Source: CAYHBO01 sp964354855
Lineage (GTDB): Bacteria; Babelota; Babeliae; Babelales; RVW-14
Assembly (NCBI GenBank): GCA_964354855.1
Contig: CAYHBO010000003.1
Span: forward strand, 4,868 to 68,867
Length of the DNA stretch: 64,000 nucleotides
Reading direction: 5' to 3'
The position numbers and the translations under genes were made by a program. Numbering within the stretch: position 1 is the first letter of the stretch; the number at the start of each line of letters is the position of its first letter. The notes beneath the pieces are model-generated. The model did not search any database. It saw nothing but the letters and a program-made list of their open reading frames with translations, and had not been told where the DNA came from. Below are positions 44,231 through 53,849 of this stretch, one piece after another.

Positions 44231-45313
44231 TTACTTCCTCTTCTTCTTTTGAGCCTTCTTCTCTTGTAAGCGATCTTTCAATGAACCAAGTCGCCCCTCT
44301 AAATTATCTATCTGCTTTTTTGTCTGGACTAACGTTGCTTGTACCCCTTTAAGAGAAGTTCGTACTTTTTCTTGTGGTCGCTCTTCTTTATCAACATCTA
44401 CATCAGAATCATCTACAACAAAAATCACTTCTTCTTCATCGTCATCGTCATCATCTTCAACCAAAACAACATCAAGTTCTTCAGTTTTTTTTACTGTTGG
44501 ACTCTTTATCTTTGTAAGAAGAATATCAAACATTTCTTGAGTAAACTGATGATTTTTTATGGCATCTTCTTGAATTGGATGAACTGACTTCTTGCGAGAT
44601 ATATTTGCTTTTATCTGTTCTGCAACTGCTTGGTAACCAGAACATGTTGGCAAAGTGCTTTCATAAAAAAGCGTTTTAATTTTCGATGTCACCGCTCGTT
44701 TTCTTTCGGACAAAGAATCGATAACAAAGCACTGGTTATTAAACAAAATAACACAAATCCAATGTTGTGCTGCCGTATCACAAGCAATAACATAGAAAGG
44801 CTTTTCGGTTCCGCGAAAGTTTTGTTGAAAACGATCAATTGCATCAAGAACTGCACCATCATGAGGAAGCGGAAGTTCGGTATTTTTATCTTCTAAGACA
44901 AAGATATCTTTAGGAAGCACATTCACACCAAGTGTTTTCAGTAATATTCGATGAATGTCACTGAACCCTAAATATTTATCTTTGATGTTCTCTGCTTTTT
45001 TTTTTCTCCTCAATACCCGATCATTTGCAAGAATCTCATCAACCCATGCGTCATAATCTTCCTGCCCCATTGATGCCACATCTTTATCAAACACCGCCAC
45101 ACGAAGTTTAAGCGCATTAAAAGCAGCAAAATAACCACACTCCCAACCATTTTGTTGTTTAAGCGCTACGCTAGAAAATTTTTGAATAATCTCAAGAACT
45201 GAAGGCTTCTTGCTTGCCGGTTTTTTACTCACAAGCGTAGGAGCAACTATCATAGCTAAAGCACGCCCAGGTACTAAACAAAAACATAGGAATAATCCCA
45301 TTAAACCCCTCAT
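44231..45313 (-). CDS. Secreted papain-like cysteine protease candidate, possibly ubiquitin- or UBL-directed
   Basis: 360 residues. Signal peptide LMGLFLCFCLVPGRALAM. A cysteine box, QQNGWECGYFAAFNAL (Cys59), is followed later by QHWICVILFNNQCFVIDSL (His184, Asp199). The local sequences resemble the boxes of Ulp1-type (C48) proteases, but in that family the His-Asp box comes before the Cys box. Here the order is Cys, His, Asp as in papain. A very acidic stretch (about 280-310) and a coiled coil ending in AQKKKRK follow. It lies 2 bases upstream of the double-USP gene, which supports a ubiquitin-related role. Activity is unproven. Confidence 0.65.
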   Translation of the reverse strand: MRGLMGLFLCFCLVPGRALAMIVAPTLVSKKPASKKPSVLEIIQKFSSVALKQQNGWECGYFAAFNALKLRVAVFDKDVASMGQEDYDAWVDEILANDRVLRRKKKAENIKDKYLGFSDIHRILLKTLGVNVLPKDIFVLEDKNTELPLPHDGAVLDAIDRFQQNFRGTEKPFYVIACDTAAQHWICVILFNNQCFVIDSLSERKRAVTSKIKTLFYESTLPTCSGYQAVAEQIKANISRKKSVHPIQEDAIKNHQFTQEMFDILLTKIKSPTVKKTEELDVVLVEDDDDDDEEEVIFVVDDSDVDVDKEERPQEKVRTSLKGVQATLVQTKKQIDNLEGRLGSLKDRLQEKKAQKKKRK

Positions 45314-45340
45314 ACACGCTCTCCCCCTTATCCAATCCTT

Positions 45341-48300
45341 CTAAAATTTAAAGCTAATAGGATCTTGATTTTTATACTTTTCATTTGGATACACATCTCG
45401 TGCTAAATGAATAACATTTTGAGGATAAGCAAATTCAATCCCCTTCTCTCTAAATGTTCTAAACATATTTTCACGCAAATCTGCAGCAATATCGAATCCT
45501 TCACGCACTCGTCGAGAACTAATAAACACACGGACTAAAAAGCTAATCCTCGTATCATTAAAGTCTTCCATGCGAATAATAATTCGAGGTACACGTAAAA
45601 TCGTTGGATTACTTTGCACCACCTCAGCAATTGTTTCACGAACCAAGGCAACATCACTGTGATAATCAACGTTAACGGTAATTTCAATTCCAACGGCAAA
45701 CCGCCCCTTCCCCCAATTTGAAACCAATTTATTCGTAATATCTTTGTTGGGAATAATAAGCGCATGATTGAATTTATTAATAATGGTTGTCGTTCGTGCA
45801 TCAATTTTATGAACCGTTCCTTGCTTTTGTTCATCTTGATCAAGGCGAACATAGTTGCCAATTTCTAATGGTCGCTCGATAAGAATAAAGAGCCCAGCTA
45901 TGTAATCAGCTGCAACATCTTTAAGAACAAAACCAATAGCAACCGCAGAAACCGCTCCAACATAGACAAGCAACTGATCTAAATGAACATAGCTCAATCC
46001 TAATAATCCAGATAAACTAATGGTTGCATAGTGCAAAATCTTTGAAACGGTATTTTGCATCCCTGGTTCGGTACGCAAAATATCAAACAGCTTGTTAAGA
46101 ATGAATCGCTGTGTGAAGGATGAAACAAAAAAGCCGCATACCACAAATAAGACCAAGATTAAAAATTGAATAACCCCAAATTTGTAATAACCGCCCATAG
46201 GATTACTTCCCATTTTGATAACCCAATGGTCCGCAAGCAATGTCCAAATTCCTGCTGGCGTATACCCAAACCGCCACAAATGTGCCGCTATGGCAAATGC
46301 AGAAAACAGCAGGACCAGAAAACTAAAGATAACCAGAAGTCCGTAATATGTTTTAGCATATTCAAACTTATCAACAATTTCTTCATCTTCCTCTTTCATG
46401 AAGAGAAAGAGGGCATACTTTCTAATGTAATAATGAACCATCAGCACGGCATAGAACAGAAGCACCGTTGAAGGAATAGCAAAAGCGAGAAACCAGGCCA
46501 AGTTGGAATACCCGATTAGCGGCAAAATCAAAAGGCCCATACAAAAGAAAAATACAGGGTAGTAGTGTTGTTCAATCCCTATGCGTATAAGATCAGCAGC
46601 TCTCCCACGAAACGGGATAATGCGCAATACAACATCTTTGCTAAAAAATAATAACCAGATAATTGCTAAAACTAATGAGTATGCGGTTAAGAGTACATGA
46701 GGGAACACAAAATGTGGGTGCGGATGATATCCTAAAAAGGCCTGTCTAAAAGGAATAATGATGGCGGTTGAATAACAAAAAAAGGTAATGAGAAGAATGA
46801 ATCGCTCTTCTAGTTTTTCTGCAAAGAAGAGAAAGCTTAACCGTTTATTTAGATCTTTAATGTTTGAAAGAAGATTTTTTGAAAGATAAACAAAGCTAGG
46901 AATCGAAATCAGATAGAATAGTACAAGGTTATATGGGGTCGCTATAAAATATATGGTAGAAAAAATATATCGAAAACCAAAAACAATGTGTACGTAAAGA
47001 AAAATAAGCGTAAATATAAGTTTAAGATGATCAACCAAGAATTCAAGTAACGATGAACTAATGTTAAGCCATAAAAAACTAAAATGGTGATGATCAACTG
47101 AAAGTTGACGTCTGATTCTGCGCAAAAGTATCCCGAGCAAAAATTTAATACATAGAAAAGAAAGTGTAAAAAAAATAAAAAACAAGCAAGCATAAAGCAC
47201 CATTTTCCAGGAAATAAGCTTACAGCTTGCAATCAACGCGCTTGGCCCAAGATGAATAGGCGTATCCCAAAAGAATTTACCCAAGAAGTTTTCAGCTTCA
47301 AATAATGATGTTTGAAAGCCTTCCCATGAAATAGCATTAGGCGATCGTTTCCAAATACCTTGATTAAGAATCATGGTTTCAATGTCTTGAATGATTAAAT
47401 TGTATTTATCAACAATCTTATCTTTGCTTGAAATCAACTCAGAATTATCCACCAAAAGGTTGTGACACATTTTCATATGTTCATGTAATAGTTTCTCAGT
47501 AATATCAATATTTTTGAGTACAAATTGATACGCAATATTGTTATTAAGAAAGAGGCTATCTTTTGAACTCACAATTTCTTCGTGACAAAGATGTAGTTTT
47601 TCAAGCTCTTTAGTATCATTAACCAATGAGTTCATCACATCTTGTCGATCAAGATTCCATTTTCTTAAGGCAGCAAGCACCAGATCACGTAATGACTTAA
47701 ATTGAGCTAACGAATCTTTAAGGTCCCCCTTGTTTTGGGTAAGCTTATGCCGCAGATCAACCATCTTATAAAGTAAATCTTTTTCATCAGCTTCAGTGTC
47801 TGCTCGTTCACCTTTAATCTGTAGAACTTTGATTGACTGCACCGTACTTTCAAAATTACATAAAATTTTTTGTTCTTCAGATTTTGCTTCACGAAACTTA
47901 GCAGAATCCCGCTTATTATCAAGATCTTCAATTTTTTTTCGATCTTTAATTAATTTTTCTTTTCTAACCTCAAGCCTACTTCGCTCAATGTTTTTAGTTT
48001 CAATTTTTTGATTAACTTCTTCTTTAATGATAATTGCCTTTTGTCGCTCAGAGGCTGCTTCATTCCGCGCATTTTCAACATCTATCAGTTCAATATCAAG
48101 ACGCTTCTCCATAATTGCAAGATCGCTTTTGTGGCTTGATAATTGCGATGAAACAAAATCAATTTCATCTTCTTTCAATTTAAGATCTGCGATAAGATGC
48201 TCTAGTTTAAGTTGTAATGTGGTAACTTTTTCTTTGGATAAGTTTATTTCTTCATTAAAAACATCGGTCTCTAACTTCAACGAAAGATGTTGATGTTCAA

Positions 48301-49006
48301 CTTTTTCATTTGACTTCGAGTCAGTAATGGTCTTATCGCGTTCTTTTGTTTTGAACTCTATCTGCTTTTGGAGTGAAGAAATGGTTTCTTTTTCGGTTAA
48401 ATCTTGTTTGATGAATGATTCTTTTTTCGCACGAAGCTCATCAAGTTTCCCATTTAAACGTGAGATTTCTGCTTGTTGATCCCTGAACTCTTGCCAAGAG
48501 TAAAGTGACTTGAGAACTAAATTTTGTTTGTGCTGTAAAAAATTAATATGTTCATCGATTTTTGCAGTTCGAGCAACCAGAACATCTTCAATAACCTTAA
48601 AAAGATCTTGATAGGCACTCAGATTTTGTTTTCGATCATTCAGAAAGGTAATTTTTTTATTAACTTGTTCTGATTTATCCGCCTCCGATTTTTCAGTAAC
48701 ATCTTTAGCTTGCGTAAGCTCATAGGTAATCTGACTCAACGTATCCGTTAATGTTTTTTTTACCTCATCAGCACGTTTTTTTAATGTCGAAATATCATCA
48801 TCAAGCACCTTTCGTTCTTTTTTCTTTGCTTCAATCCCACTAAAGAACGGTAAAATACTTTTATTCTGCTCCGGAGAGACCTCTTGTTTGGATGCAAATT
48901 CCATAAACGGCATAAAACCATATGTAGCTTGTAATGACTGAATAAGACACAGAGAAAAGATCACTCCTAAAAAATAGGCTAACATTAATTTTCTAACTAC
49001 CATCAT
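45341..49006 (-). CDS. MscS-family mechanosensitive channel with long periplasmic coiled coil (MscK-like)
   Basis: 1221 residues. A signal peptide (about 1-28) is followed by a charged coiled-coil region to about residue 570 and roughly ten membrane segments. The conserved pore and beta domain follow (VSAVAIGFVLKDVAADYIAG, then LFILIERPLEIGNYV). The C-terminal cytoplasmic part (RVFISSRRVREGFDIAADLR) is typical of the family. The plan is that of the E. coli MscK/MscM group, which release solutes on osmotic downshock. The start overlaps the end of the RecO-like gene by 14 bases. Next downstream is the protease gene after 27 bases, so the channel may share a transcript with the ubiquitin-related operon. 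Confidence 0.9.
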   Translation of the reverse strand: MMVVRKLMLAYFLGVIFSLCLIQSLQATYGFMPFMEFASKQEVSPEQNKSILPFFSGIEAKKKERKVLDDDISTLKKRADEVKKTLTDTLSQITYELTQAKDVTEKSEADKSEQVNKKITFLNDRKQNLSAYQDLFKVIEDVLVARTAKIDEHINFLQHKQNLVLKSLYSWQEFRDQQAEISRLNGKLDELRAKKESFIKQDLTEKETISSLQKQIEFKTKERDKTITDSKSNEKVEHQHLSLKLETDVFNEEINLSKEKVTTLQLKLEHLIADLKLKEDEIDFVSSQLSSHKSDLAIMEKRLDIELIDVENARNEAASERQKAIIIKEEVNQKIETKNIERSRLEVRKEKLIKDRKKIEDLDNKRDSAKFREAKSEEQKILCNFESTVQSIKVLQIKGERADTEADEKDLLYKMVDLRHKLTQNKGDLKDSLAQFKSLRDLVLAALRKWNLDRQDVMNSLVNDTKELEKLHLCHEEIVSSKDSLFLNNNIAYQFVLKNIDITEKLLHEHMKMCHNLLVDNSELISSKDKIVDKYNLIIQDIETMILNQGIWKRSPNAISWEGFQTSLFEAENFLGKFFWDTPIHLGPSALIASCKLISWKMVLYACLFFIFFTLSFLCIKFLLGILLRRIRRQLSVDHHHFSFLWLNISSSLLEFLVDHLKLIFTLIFLYVHIVFGFRYIFSTIYFIATPYNLVLFYLISIPSFVYLSKNLLSNIKDLNKRLSFLFFAEKLEERFILLITFFCYSTAIIIPFRQAFLGYHPHPHFVFPHVLLTAYSLVLAIIWLLFFSKDVVLRIIPFRGRAADLIRIGIEQHYYPVFFFCMGLLILPLIGYSNLAWFLAFAIPSTVLLFYAVLMVHYYIRKYALFLFMKEEDEEIVDKFEYAKTYYGLLVIFSFLVLLFSAFAIAAHLWRFGYTPAGIWTLLADHWVIKMGSNPMGGYYKFGVIQFLILVLFVVCGFFVSSFTQRFILNKLFDILRTEPGMQNTVSKILHYATISLSGLLGLSYVHLDQLLVYVGAVSAVAIGFVLKDVAADYIAGLFILIERPLEIGNYVRLDQDEQKQGTVHKIDARTTTIINKFNHALIIPNKDITNKLVSNWGKGRFAVGIEITVNVDYHSDVALVRETIAEVVQSNPTILRVPRIIIRMEDFNDTRISFLVRVFISSRRVREGFDIAADLRENMFRTFREKGIEFAYPQNVIHLARDVYPNEKYKNQDPISFKF

Positions 49007-49655
49007 GGTTCCTCAAGGTCTGTATAGGGTATACAAAACGTACTGTTTTAAATAACCTAAAGAAAGGGTGCTTTTGCAATGCTTGCAAAATAAAAAATTC
49101 TATCTGTTTAATCTCGTTTATTGTAAGTTTATTAACAAATTGTTCTAAATCATTCAAGACTTCATAAAAATCAGGCAAAGAAGACAAGGCAGTTACCATT
49201 TCTATCATCTTGTAGTACCGCATAAACAGATCATCGTCATAAAAACCGGTTTGATATAAAAAGTGAAATACACAAATAATCTCTAAGGTATCCTGCTGTT
49301 TCAATAGCGATTTGCGAGATAAAAGTCTCAAATAGGTTAAAAGACCTTGGAATAATCCTTCATCAAATAAGTCTGGTTGGGAAAAATAAGAACTCAATTC
49401 AAGCCAATGATGTACCCATGTAATATCACGTCTACTTGCTACGATGGGAACACTGATAACTTCAACCTCTTCGGCATATAAAAAACGATCACCTTGAATA
49501 ATAAATGAAATAAGGCTTCCAGGAGAAAACCCAGAAAGATTCCGTGGCGTCCTGATACGAAGTTTTAATTTTCCACGAGACCGCGTTAAAACAGAAACCC
49601 GCTGCTCTTGCCCAAGATAAGACTGCAAAATAAAACCTTCTTCTTTGTTATGCAT
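48993..49655 (-). CDS. RecO-like protein (tentative)
   Basis: 220 residues without signal peptide. The N-terminal 80 residues look like an OB fold of the RecO type (EEGFILQSYLGQEQRVSVLT then RSRGKLKL), and the rest is a helical bundle, also as in RecO. The zinc-binding cysteines of many RecO proteins are absent and the similarity is weak. RecO helps RecA load on single-stranded DNA. Its start overlaps the MltA-like gene by 8 bases and its end overlaps the channel gene by 14, so all three are translationally coupled. Confidence 0.45.
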   Translation of the reverse strand: MHNKEEGFILQSYLGQEQRVSVLTRSRGKLKLRIRTPRNLSGFSPGSLISFIIQGDRFLYAEEVEVISVPIVASRRDITWVHHWLELSSYFSQPDLFDEGLFQGLLTYLRLLSRKSLLKQQDTLEIICVFHFLYQTGFYDDDLFMRYYKMIEMVTALSSLPDFYEVLNDLEQFVNKLTINEIKQIEFFILQALQKHPFFRLFKTVRFVYPIQTLRNHDGS

Positions 49656-50805
49656 GCTCTTCTTTTTTATAAATGATATAAGCGTTTACCGTATCTAACA
49701 TATAACTGATCTGTTGCCGTAGTTGTTGATGACTAGAAACCATACCTACAAATGCATCAAGCTGATACAAATTATTATAAAAAGCAGCCCCTGTATCCGC
49801 TATGATACCTAAGCGACAGGCTGGTTTTCGTGTTATAAGGTTTTGATAGGTAAGAAGAACTAATTTCCCAATCCCGATATTATAAACATCTCCCGCAAAA
49901 ATGACATCTTTCCGCTGTTCATACAGCTTGCGTTGTATGGTAACTTTATCTCCGATTGTTTCCTTAAAGTACCAGTATCGACGCTGATGGTGAGAGTTCT
50001 TAATCGTATGGTCATAAGCAATATTGTTATGTAGATGTACATTAACAAGTCGGACCTTGCCGTCAGGCATGGTAATAAAACCAACCCCTTGAAGCATAAC
50101 TGTCTCTAGATCATGGCGAGATAACCATACTAAAGGTTTTATTTTTTTTGAGTATTTTTGAGTATGTAAAACTCCACGGAGCACTTCTTGTTTTGTAAAT
50201 TGAGGGGCTATCCCACTAGCTACTTGATACAAGGCATAAGGGGTTGTGGTACTTTTTTGATAGTTTCCATTACAACAAAAAGCCATGTAGTGCGTTAATA
50301 AAATTTTGCCATCTTTAACTTGTTGTTTACCTCGTTCATGCGCCCCAGAAACATCTCCGTGCCACTTAATTGCGCTGAAATGCTGTGTAATAAAATCAGG
50401 ATCTGTAATCCTATAACTTCCGGTTATTTCATCCTGTTGTACCGTATCAACAACAAATTGAAGCGTTTTCCTTACACGATCAATCGATAGAATATCTCGA
50501 TCAAACGCAGGGGGGCTCACCAAGGGAAGCGCCTCTAACCGGGCATGTTCAAGATAACGCAGCGTATCTTGAGCAACGGCAGAAAGTGAACGTGGATCGG
50601 TTACCACAGAAGTGCTTTGAGACAATGCCAACGAAGTAGGAAAAAAAAATCTATTCACCTGTGCTTGTTTAACTTGATAGTGTTGACAAGAATCTTTTGT
50701 TAAAACTGGCATATGATCAATGGCAAAGCTTTTAACGGCATGATCAGCACGTAAACTAATACCACAATGAACCACAAAACCAAGAATAAATAAGTTCTTT
50801 ATCAT
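49648..50805 (-). CDS. Secreted protein with a 3D/MltA-like C-terminal domain (tentative)
   Basis: 385 residues. Signal peptide MIKNLFILGFVVHCGISLRA. Residues about 170-195 (ILLTHYMAFCCNGNYQKSTT) recall the start of the MltA domain. The region near 335-350 (LGIIADTGAAFYNNLYQLDA then FVG) resembles the 3D domain, where the Asp of DTG is catalytic in membrane-bound lytic murein transglycosylases. If correct, it trims peptidoglycan in the periplasm. The similarity is partial and a divergent family of unknown function is an alternative. It is first in a coupled run with the RecO-like and channel genes. Confidence 0.45.
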   Translation of the reverse strand: MIKNLFILGFVVHCGISLRADHAVKSFAIDHMPVLTKDSCQHYQVKQAQVNRFFFPTSLALSQSTSVVTDPRSLSAVAQDTLRYLEHARLEALPLVSPPAFDRDILSIDRVRKTLQFVVDTVQQDEITGSYRITDPDFITQHFSAIKWHGDVSGAHERGKQQVKDGKILLTHYMAFCCNGNYQKSTTTPYALYQVASGIAPQFTKQEVLRGVLHTQKYSKKIKPLVWLSRHDLETVMLQGVGFITMPDGKVRLVNVHLHNNIAYDHTIKNSHHQRRYWYFKETIGDKVTIQRKLYEQRKDVIFAGDVYNIGIGKLVLLTYQNLITRKPACRLGIIADTGAAFYNNLYQLDAFVGMVSSHQQLRQQISYMLDTVNAYIIYKKEEHA

Positions 50806-50831
50806 TACACCCCCCAGAAACTAATACTTTA

Positions 50832-51205
50832 TTAATCACCTAAAAAATATATTAGTTTTTTATATGCATCATCAGGATCATAATCCTTAAATTCCGTATC
50901 AATAATCACAGCATCACCATTTTTATCCACAAAAATATTATTTGTGCCTATATCAAAGGGAACCTCTTTACATAAGGCATACAGATCTTGTTTTGCTTGC
51001 TCACTGAAATTTTTATAATTTTTTCCTAAATCTCTTCTAAGCTAATCTTATTATTTTCATATTTACCTATATCACTTTTTACATCTATCAGCTTTTTTCT
51101 GAGAGATGTAAGTTGGGAAGTAACATCTGCTTGAATAAAACAACCGCCAATGCCATGAAAAAGACATACAAGAAAGACAGAACCCAAACCACGAATCTTA
51201 TTCAT
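50832..51205 (-). pseudogene. Broken secreted gene with coiled-coil start and kinase-like tail
   Basis: A well-placed ribosome site (AAAGGA) precedes ATG at 51203-51205. The first frame gives a signal peptide (IRGLGSVFLVCLFHGIGGCF) and then SQLTSLRKKLIDVKSDIGKY, and stops at TAG (51026-51028). Another frame then runs RDLGKNYKNFSEQAKQDLYA and ends with VPFDIGTNNIFVDKNGDAVI then IDTEF before TAA at 50832. The D-x4-N...IDTE pattern resembles the catalytic and metal-binding loops of protein or small-molecule kinases. The likely history is a longer kinase-like gene reduced by deletion and frameshift. The coiled coil resembles that of the deubiquitinase at 39466. Confidence 0.55.
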
Positions 51206-51286
51206 CTTTATCCTTTGAATATTTTACTCTGTAGTATCATGGTAAAATATTCTCTCATCGGTAAAGAATTTCAAGAATTTTGATGG

Positions 51287-53761
51287 TTACCAGGCATAAT
51301 TCATGCTGAGATGGAACTCATGTGGCGATTCATCACGATCTTTTTTGCGATCAAGCTTGAATCCCCAGTCAATTTTTGCAGGTACTGGCTTAACAAGATT
51401 AAGTCCAAACCCGGCTGCATGGCGCATCTCAAAGTTATCACGTTTAATAAACTTTAAGTTGTCATAGGGTATGTCATGTTTCGGCGTATCCCAGCCAGCA
51501 CCACAATCATAGAAGAAGTGGCCCTTCATGGAATAATCTGGAATGAGTGGAAATATCAATTCGGTATTAAACAGGACCGCATTTTGTCCACCAAGCGGAT
51601 CGCCGTTTTCCCACGCAGGTCCGATGCCTCCCCAAATAAACCCACGAACCGTTGATTGACCACCCATATGGAATAATTCTTTGTAGGGAATGATGTGATT
51701 ATTGCCAATACGTTCAACATGACTCATTTTTAAATGAAGCATGTGTACAAGGCTGTCAACTCCAATCAATGCATTGTAACAACTTGCTTCAGCTTCTGTT
51801 TTTAAGAATCCAAATTGATTATTAAATCCAGGTAAAGCAGTTTTTGTTGAGAGTGTAAATTTATACCCCTGATTAGGGTATACCTGATGATTCCTTGTAT
51901 CTTTTTGTAAATCAACACCAATCCATACAAGCATTCCTTCTTGAAGTCTACGCTTAACAATCGGTAAATACACAGAGCTGATACGAGCACTGTTAAAGTC
52001 AATGTCTCTATTTTTTATATCTTCAAGCCCTAGATCAAGAATTAACTGCAAACGCTTATCAATCTTTGGCAAACTAAACCCAAGTTTTACATTACCACCA
52101 GTAGTCATTTGAACAGGAGTCTTAGGAAAGCTTGTCCAGGACTCATACTCAATCCAACGATTATATGCAAATACACCCAAAGAAACATTGCTATCAAGTA
52201 AATGCGGATCAAAGAAGTTTGCTTCTATACGTTGAAGTCTATGTCTACTTGCTTGAGCCATACCCCCAATATCCCAGCCTTTTCCACATAAGTTTCTCTT
52301 TTCTAAGTTAAGCTGACCTTTAAGTGATGGCCGTGGAGAATAGCGGTCAGAACCATAGGTAAACTGAACATTAAAGCTTCCGGTTTTAGCTTCAGTAACA
52401 TTCATTTCCAGATCAGCAAGAGAGTCTGAAACACGATGTACCTTCCAAGCAACCCCTTCACGTTCAAAGAAGCTAAGGTACTCAACACCAATTTTTGATT
52501 CATTAAGCTTTTTAGACGTAATCAAATCGCCTTCAAAAAGTGTCAGCTGTCTTCGTATAACTTTATCACGCGTAACACGATTGCCGGTAATTAGGACACG
52601 ATTCGCATATAATTTGTTACCACGTTCACTATGAAACGTCACATCAACTTCTTTAGTCGCTTCGTCCGGTTTGATTTGTGGGTATACGTCAGCGTAGATA
52701 TACCCTTTTTCTCCATAAACTTCTTTTATTCTATTAATCGTCTTTACCAAATCTGATTGTGAAAAGGGCTTATTTACTTGGAGTGAAATATATTGCGATA
52801 AATCTTTTTCGCTAAATAAATCATCGCCTGGAGCGCTCACCGACCGAACATGGAAGAGATCACCCTCTTGTATGTGGAAAATAATTTTTACATCTTTTTT
52901 ATGCTTAGAAAAAATTACTTCAGCTTTAGGAACTTTTGCCATTAAATATCCGTTATCACGGTAGAGATACTCAATGCGATGCTTATCCATCTCAAGTTGT
53001 TCTTGACTATATACTCCAGCGCCATCGGTAAAACTTAATAACCAATTTTCACGCGTAAAGAGAATGTTACGTATCTTTCGACTATCAATATTGTTATTCC
53101 CCTTAAAATCAACCAAAAGAACTGAAGACGATGAGCCTTCAGTAATAGTTATATGAGCAACTGCTTTATCAGGGTTTTCTTCACTAAGCACGATTTTTGT
53201 ATCGACTTCAATAAAGTGCCTATTTTCTTCGGCATACATTTTTGTGATACCTAATGAAATATTTCGCAACATCTCTTCATCAATGGTTGCAAGTTTATTG
53301 AGATTTAGTTTTTCCTTTATTTTACTCGCTTTAAGTGCCTTGTTCCCAGTAATCTTTAAATCTTCAAGTAACTTTTTTTCTTCGACATTAACATAAAGAA
53401 ACAATTCCTTATTCCCGCTCACTTCAGCACTTAACTCTACTTGCCTAAAATGCCCGGTAGCATACAGATTATTAATCGCAGCAGAGCTGATAGACGCATC
53501 AAAGAGATCGCCAACTTTATACGGAATGCCATGCAGAACTTGTCCATCTTTAACATGTTTATTGCCATGAATAATAATTTTTTTAATCGTATATTTATGA
53601 TCTTCAATAGGTTGTAGATTTTCTGATAACAATTTTTGCACCACTTGTTCTTGATGATCCAGAGTCTGAGCAGACGTAAATAAGTTATTATTGCAACTAA
53701 ATAACAATAACAGCAGAACTATTTTATTGGGAACAATCTTAACAAGTGCCTTGATTCTCAT
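51287..53761 (-). CDS. bamA: Outer membrane protein assembly factor BamA
   Basis: 824 residues. Central component that folds beta-barrel proteins into the outer membrane. An N-terminal signal peptide is followed by about five POTRA domains (for example KKIIIHGNKHVKDGQVLHGI and LYANRVLITGNRVTRDKVIR). The 16-strand barrel has the lid motif GGQSTVRGFIWGG. The barrel ends HEFHLSMNYAW with a terminal tryptophan in place of the more common phenylalanine. It shows that the organism has an outer membrane. The gene upstream (53850) is separated by 88 bases with a small hairpin. Confidence 0.95.
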   Translation of the reverse strand: MRIKALVKIVPNKIVLLLLLFSCNNNLFTSAQTLDHQEQVVQKLLSENLQPIEDHKYTIKKIIIHGNKHVKDGQVLHGIPYKVGDLFDASISSAAINNLYATGHFRQVELSAEVSGNKELFLYVNVEEKKLLEDLKITGNKALKASKIKEKLNLNKLATIDEEMLRNISLGITKMYAEENRHFIEVDTKIVLSEENPDKAVAHITITEGSSSSVLLVDFKGNNNIDSRKIRNILFTRENWLLSFTDGAGVYSQEQLEMDKHRIEYLYRDNGYLMAKVPKAEVIFSKHKKDVKIIFHIQEGDLFHVRSVSAPGDDLFSEKDLSQYISLQVNKPFSQSDLVKTINRIKEVYGEKGYIYADVYPQIKPDEATKEVDVTFHSERGNKLYANRVLITGNRVTRDKVIRRQLTLFEGDLITSKKLNESKIGVEYLSFFEREGVAWKVHRVSDSLADLEMNVTEAKTGSFNVQFTYGSDRYSPRPSLKGQLNLEKRNLCGKGWDIGGMAQASRHRLQRIEANFFDPHLLDSNVSLGVFAYNRWIEYESWTSFPKTPVQMTTGGNVKLGFSLPKIDKRLQLILDLGLEDIKNRDIDFNSARISSVYLPIVKRRLQEGMLVWIGVDLQKDTRNHQVYPNQGYKFTLSTKTALPGFNNQFGFLKTEAEASCYNALIGVDSLVHMLHLKMSHVERIGNNHIIPYKELFHMGGQSTVRGFIWGGIGPAWENGDPLGGQNAVLFNTELIFPLIPDYSMKGHFFYDCGAGWDTPKHDIPYDNLKFIKRDNFEMRHAAGFGLNLVKPVPAKIDWGFKLDRKKDRDESPHEFHLSMNYAW

Positions 53762-53802
53762 GTACTTTCTCTCCGAGTATTTGCATAAGTAGAAGTTAAT
53801 AG

Positions 53803-53824
53803 AAATACCTTGCGGTATTTTTTT
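53803..53824. terminator. Small hairpin upstream of bamA
   Basis: AAATACC (53803-53809) pairs with GGTATTT (53814-53820) around a four-base loop that reads GCAA on the minus strand. It lies between the hydrolase stop codon and bamA. The T run is better on the plus strand, where no gene needs it, so its role is uncertain. Confidence 0.35.
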
Positions 53825-53849
53825 GTCAAGTCAAATAACATTAGCCTTT

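Noticed and set aside
49648..50805. A firm call as the lytic transglycosylase MltA
   Set aside because: Only the 3D-like DTG segment and a weak N-terminal match are visible, so I keep it tentative.
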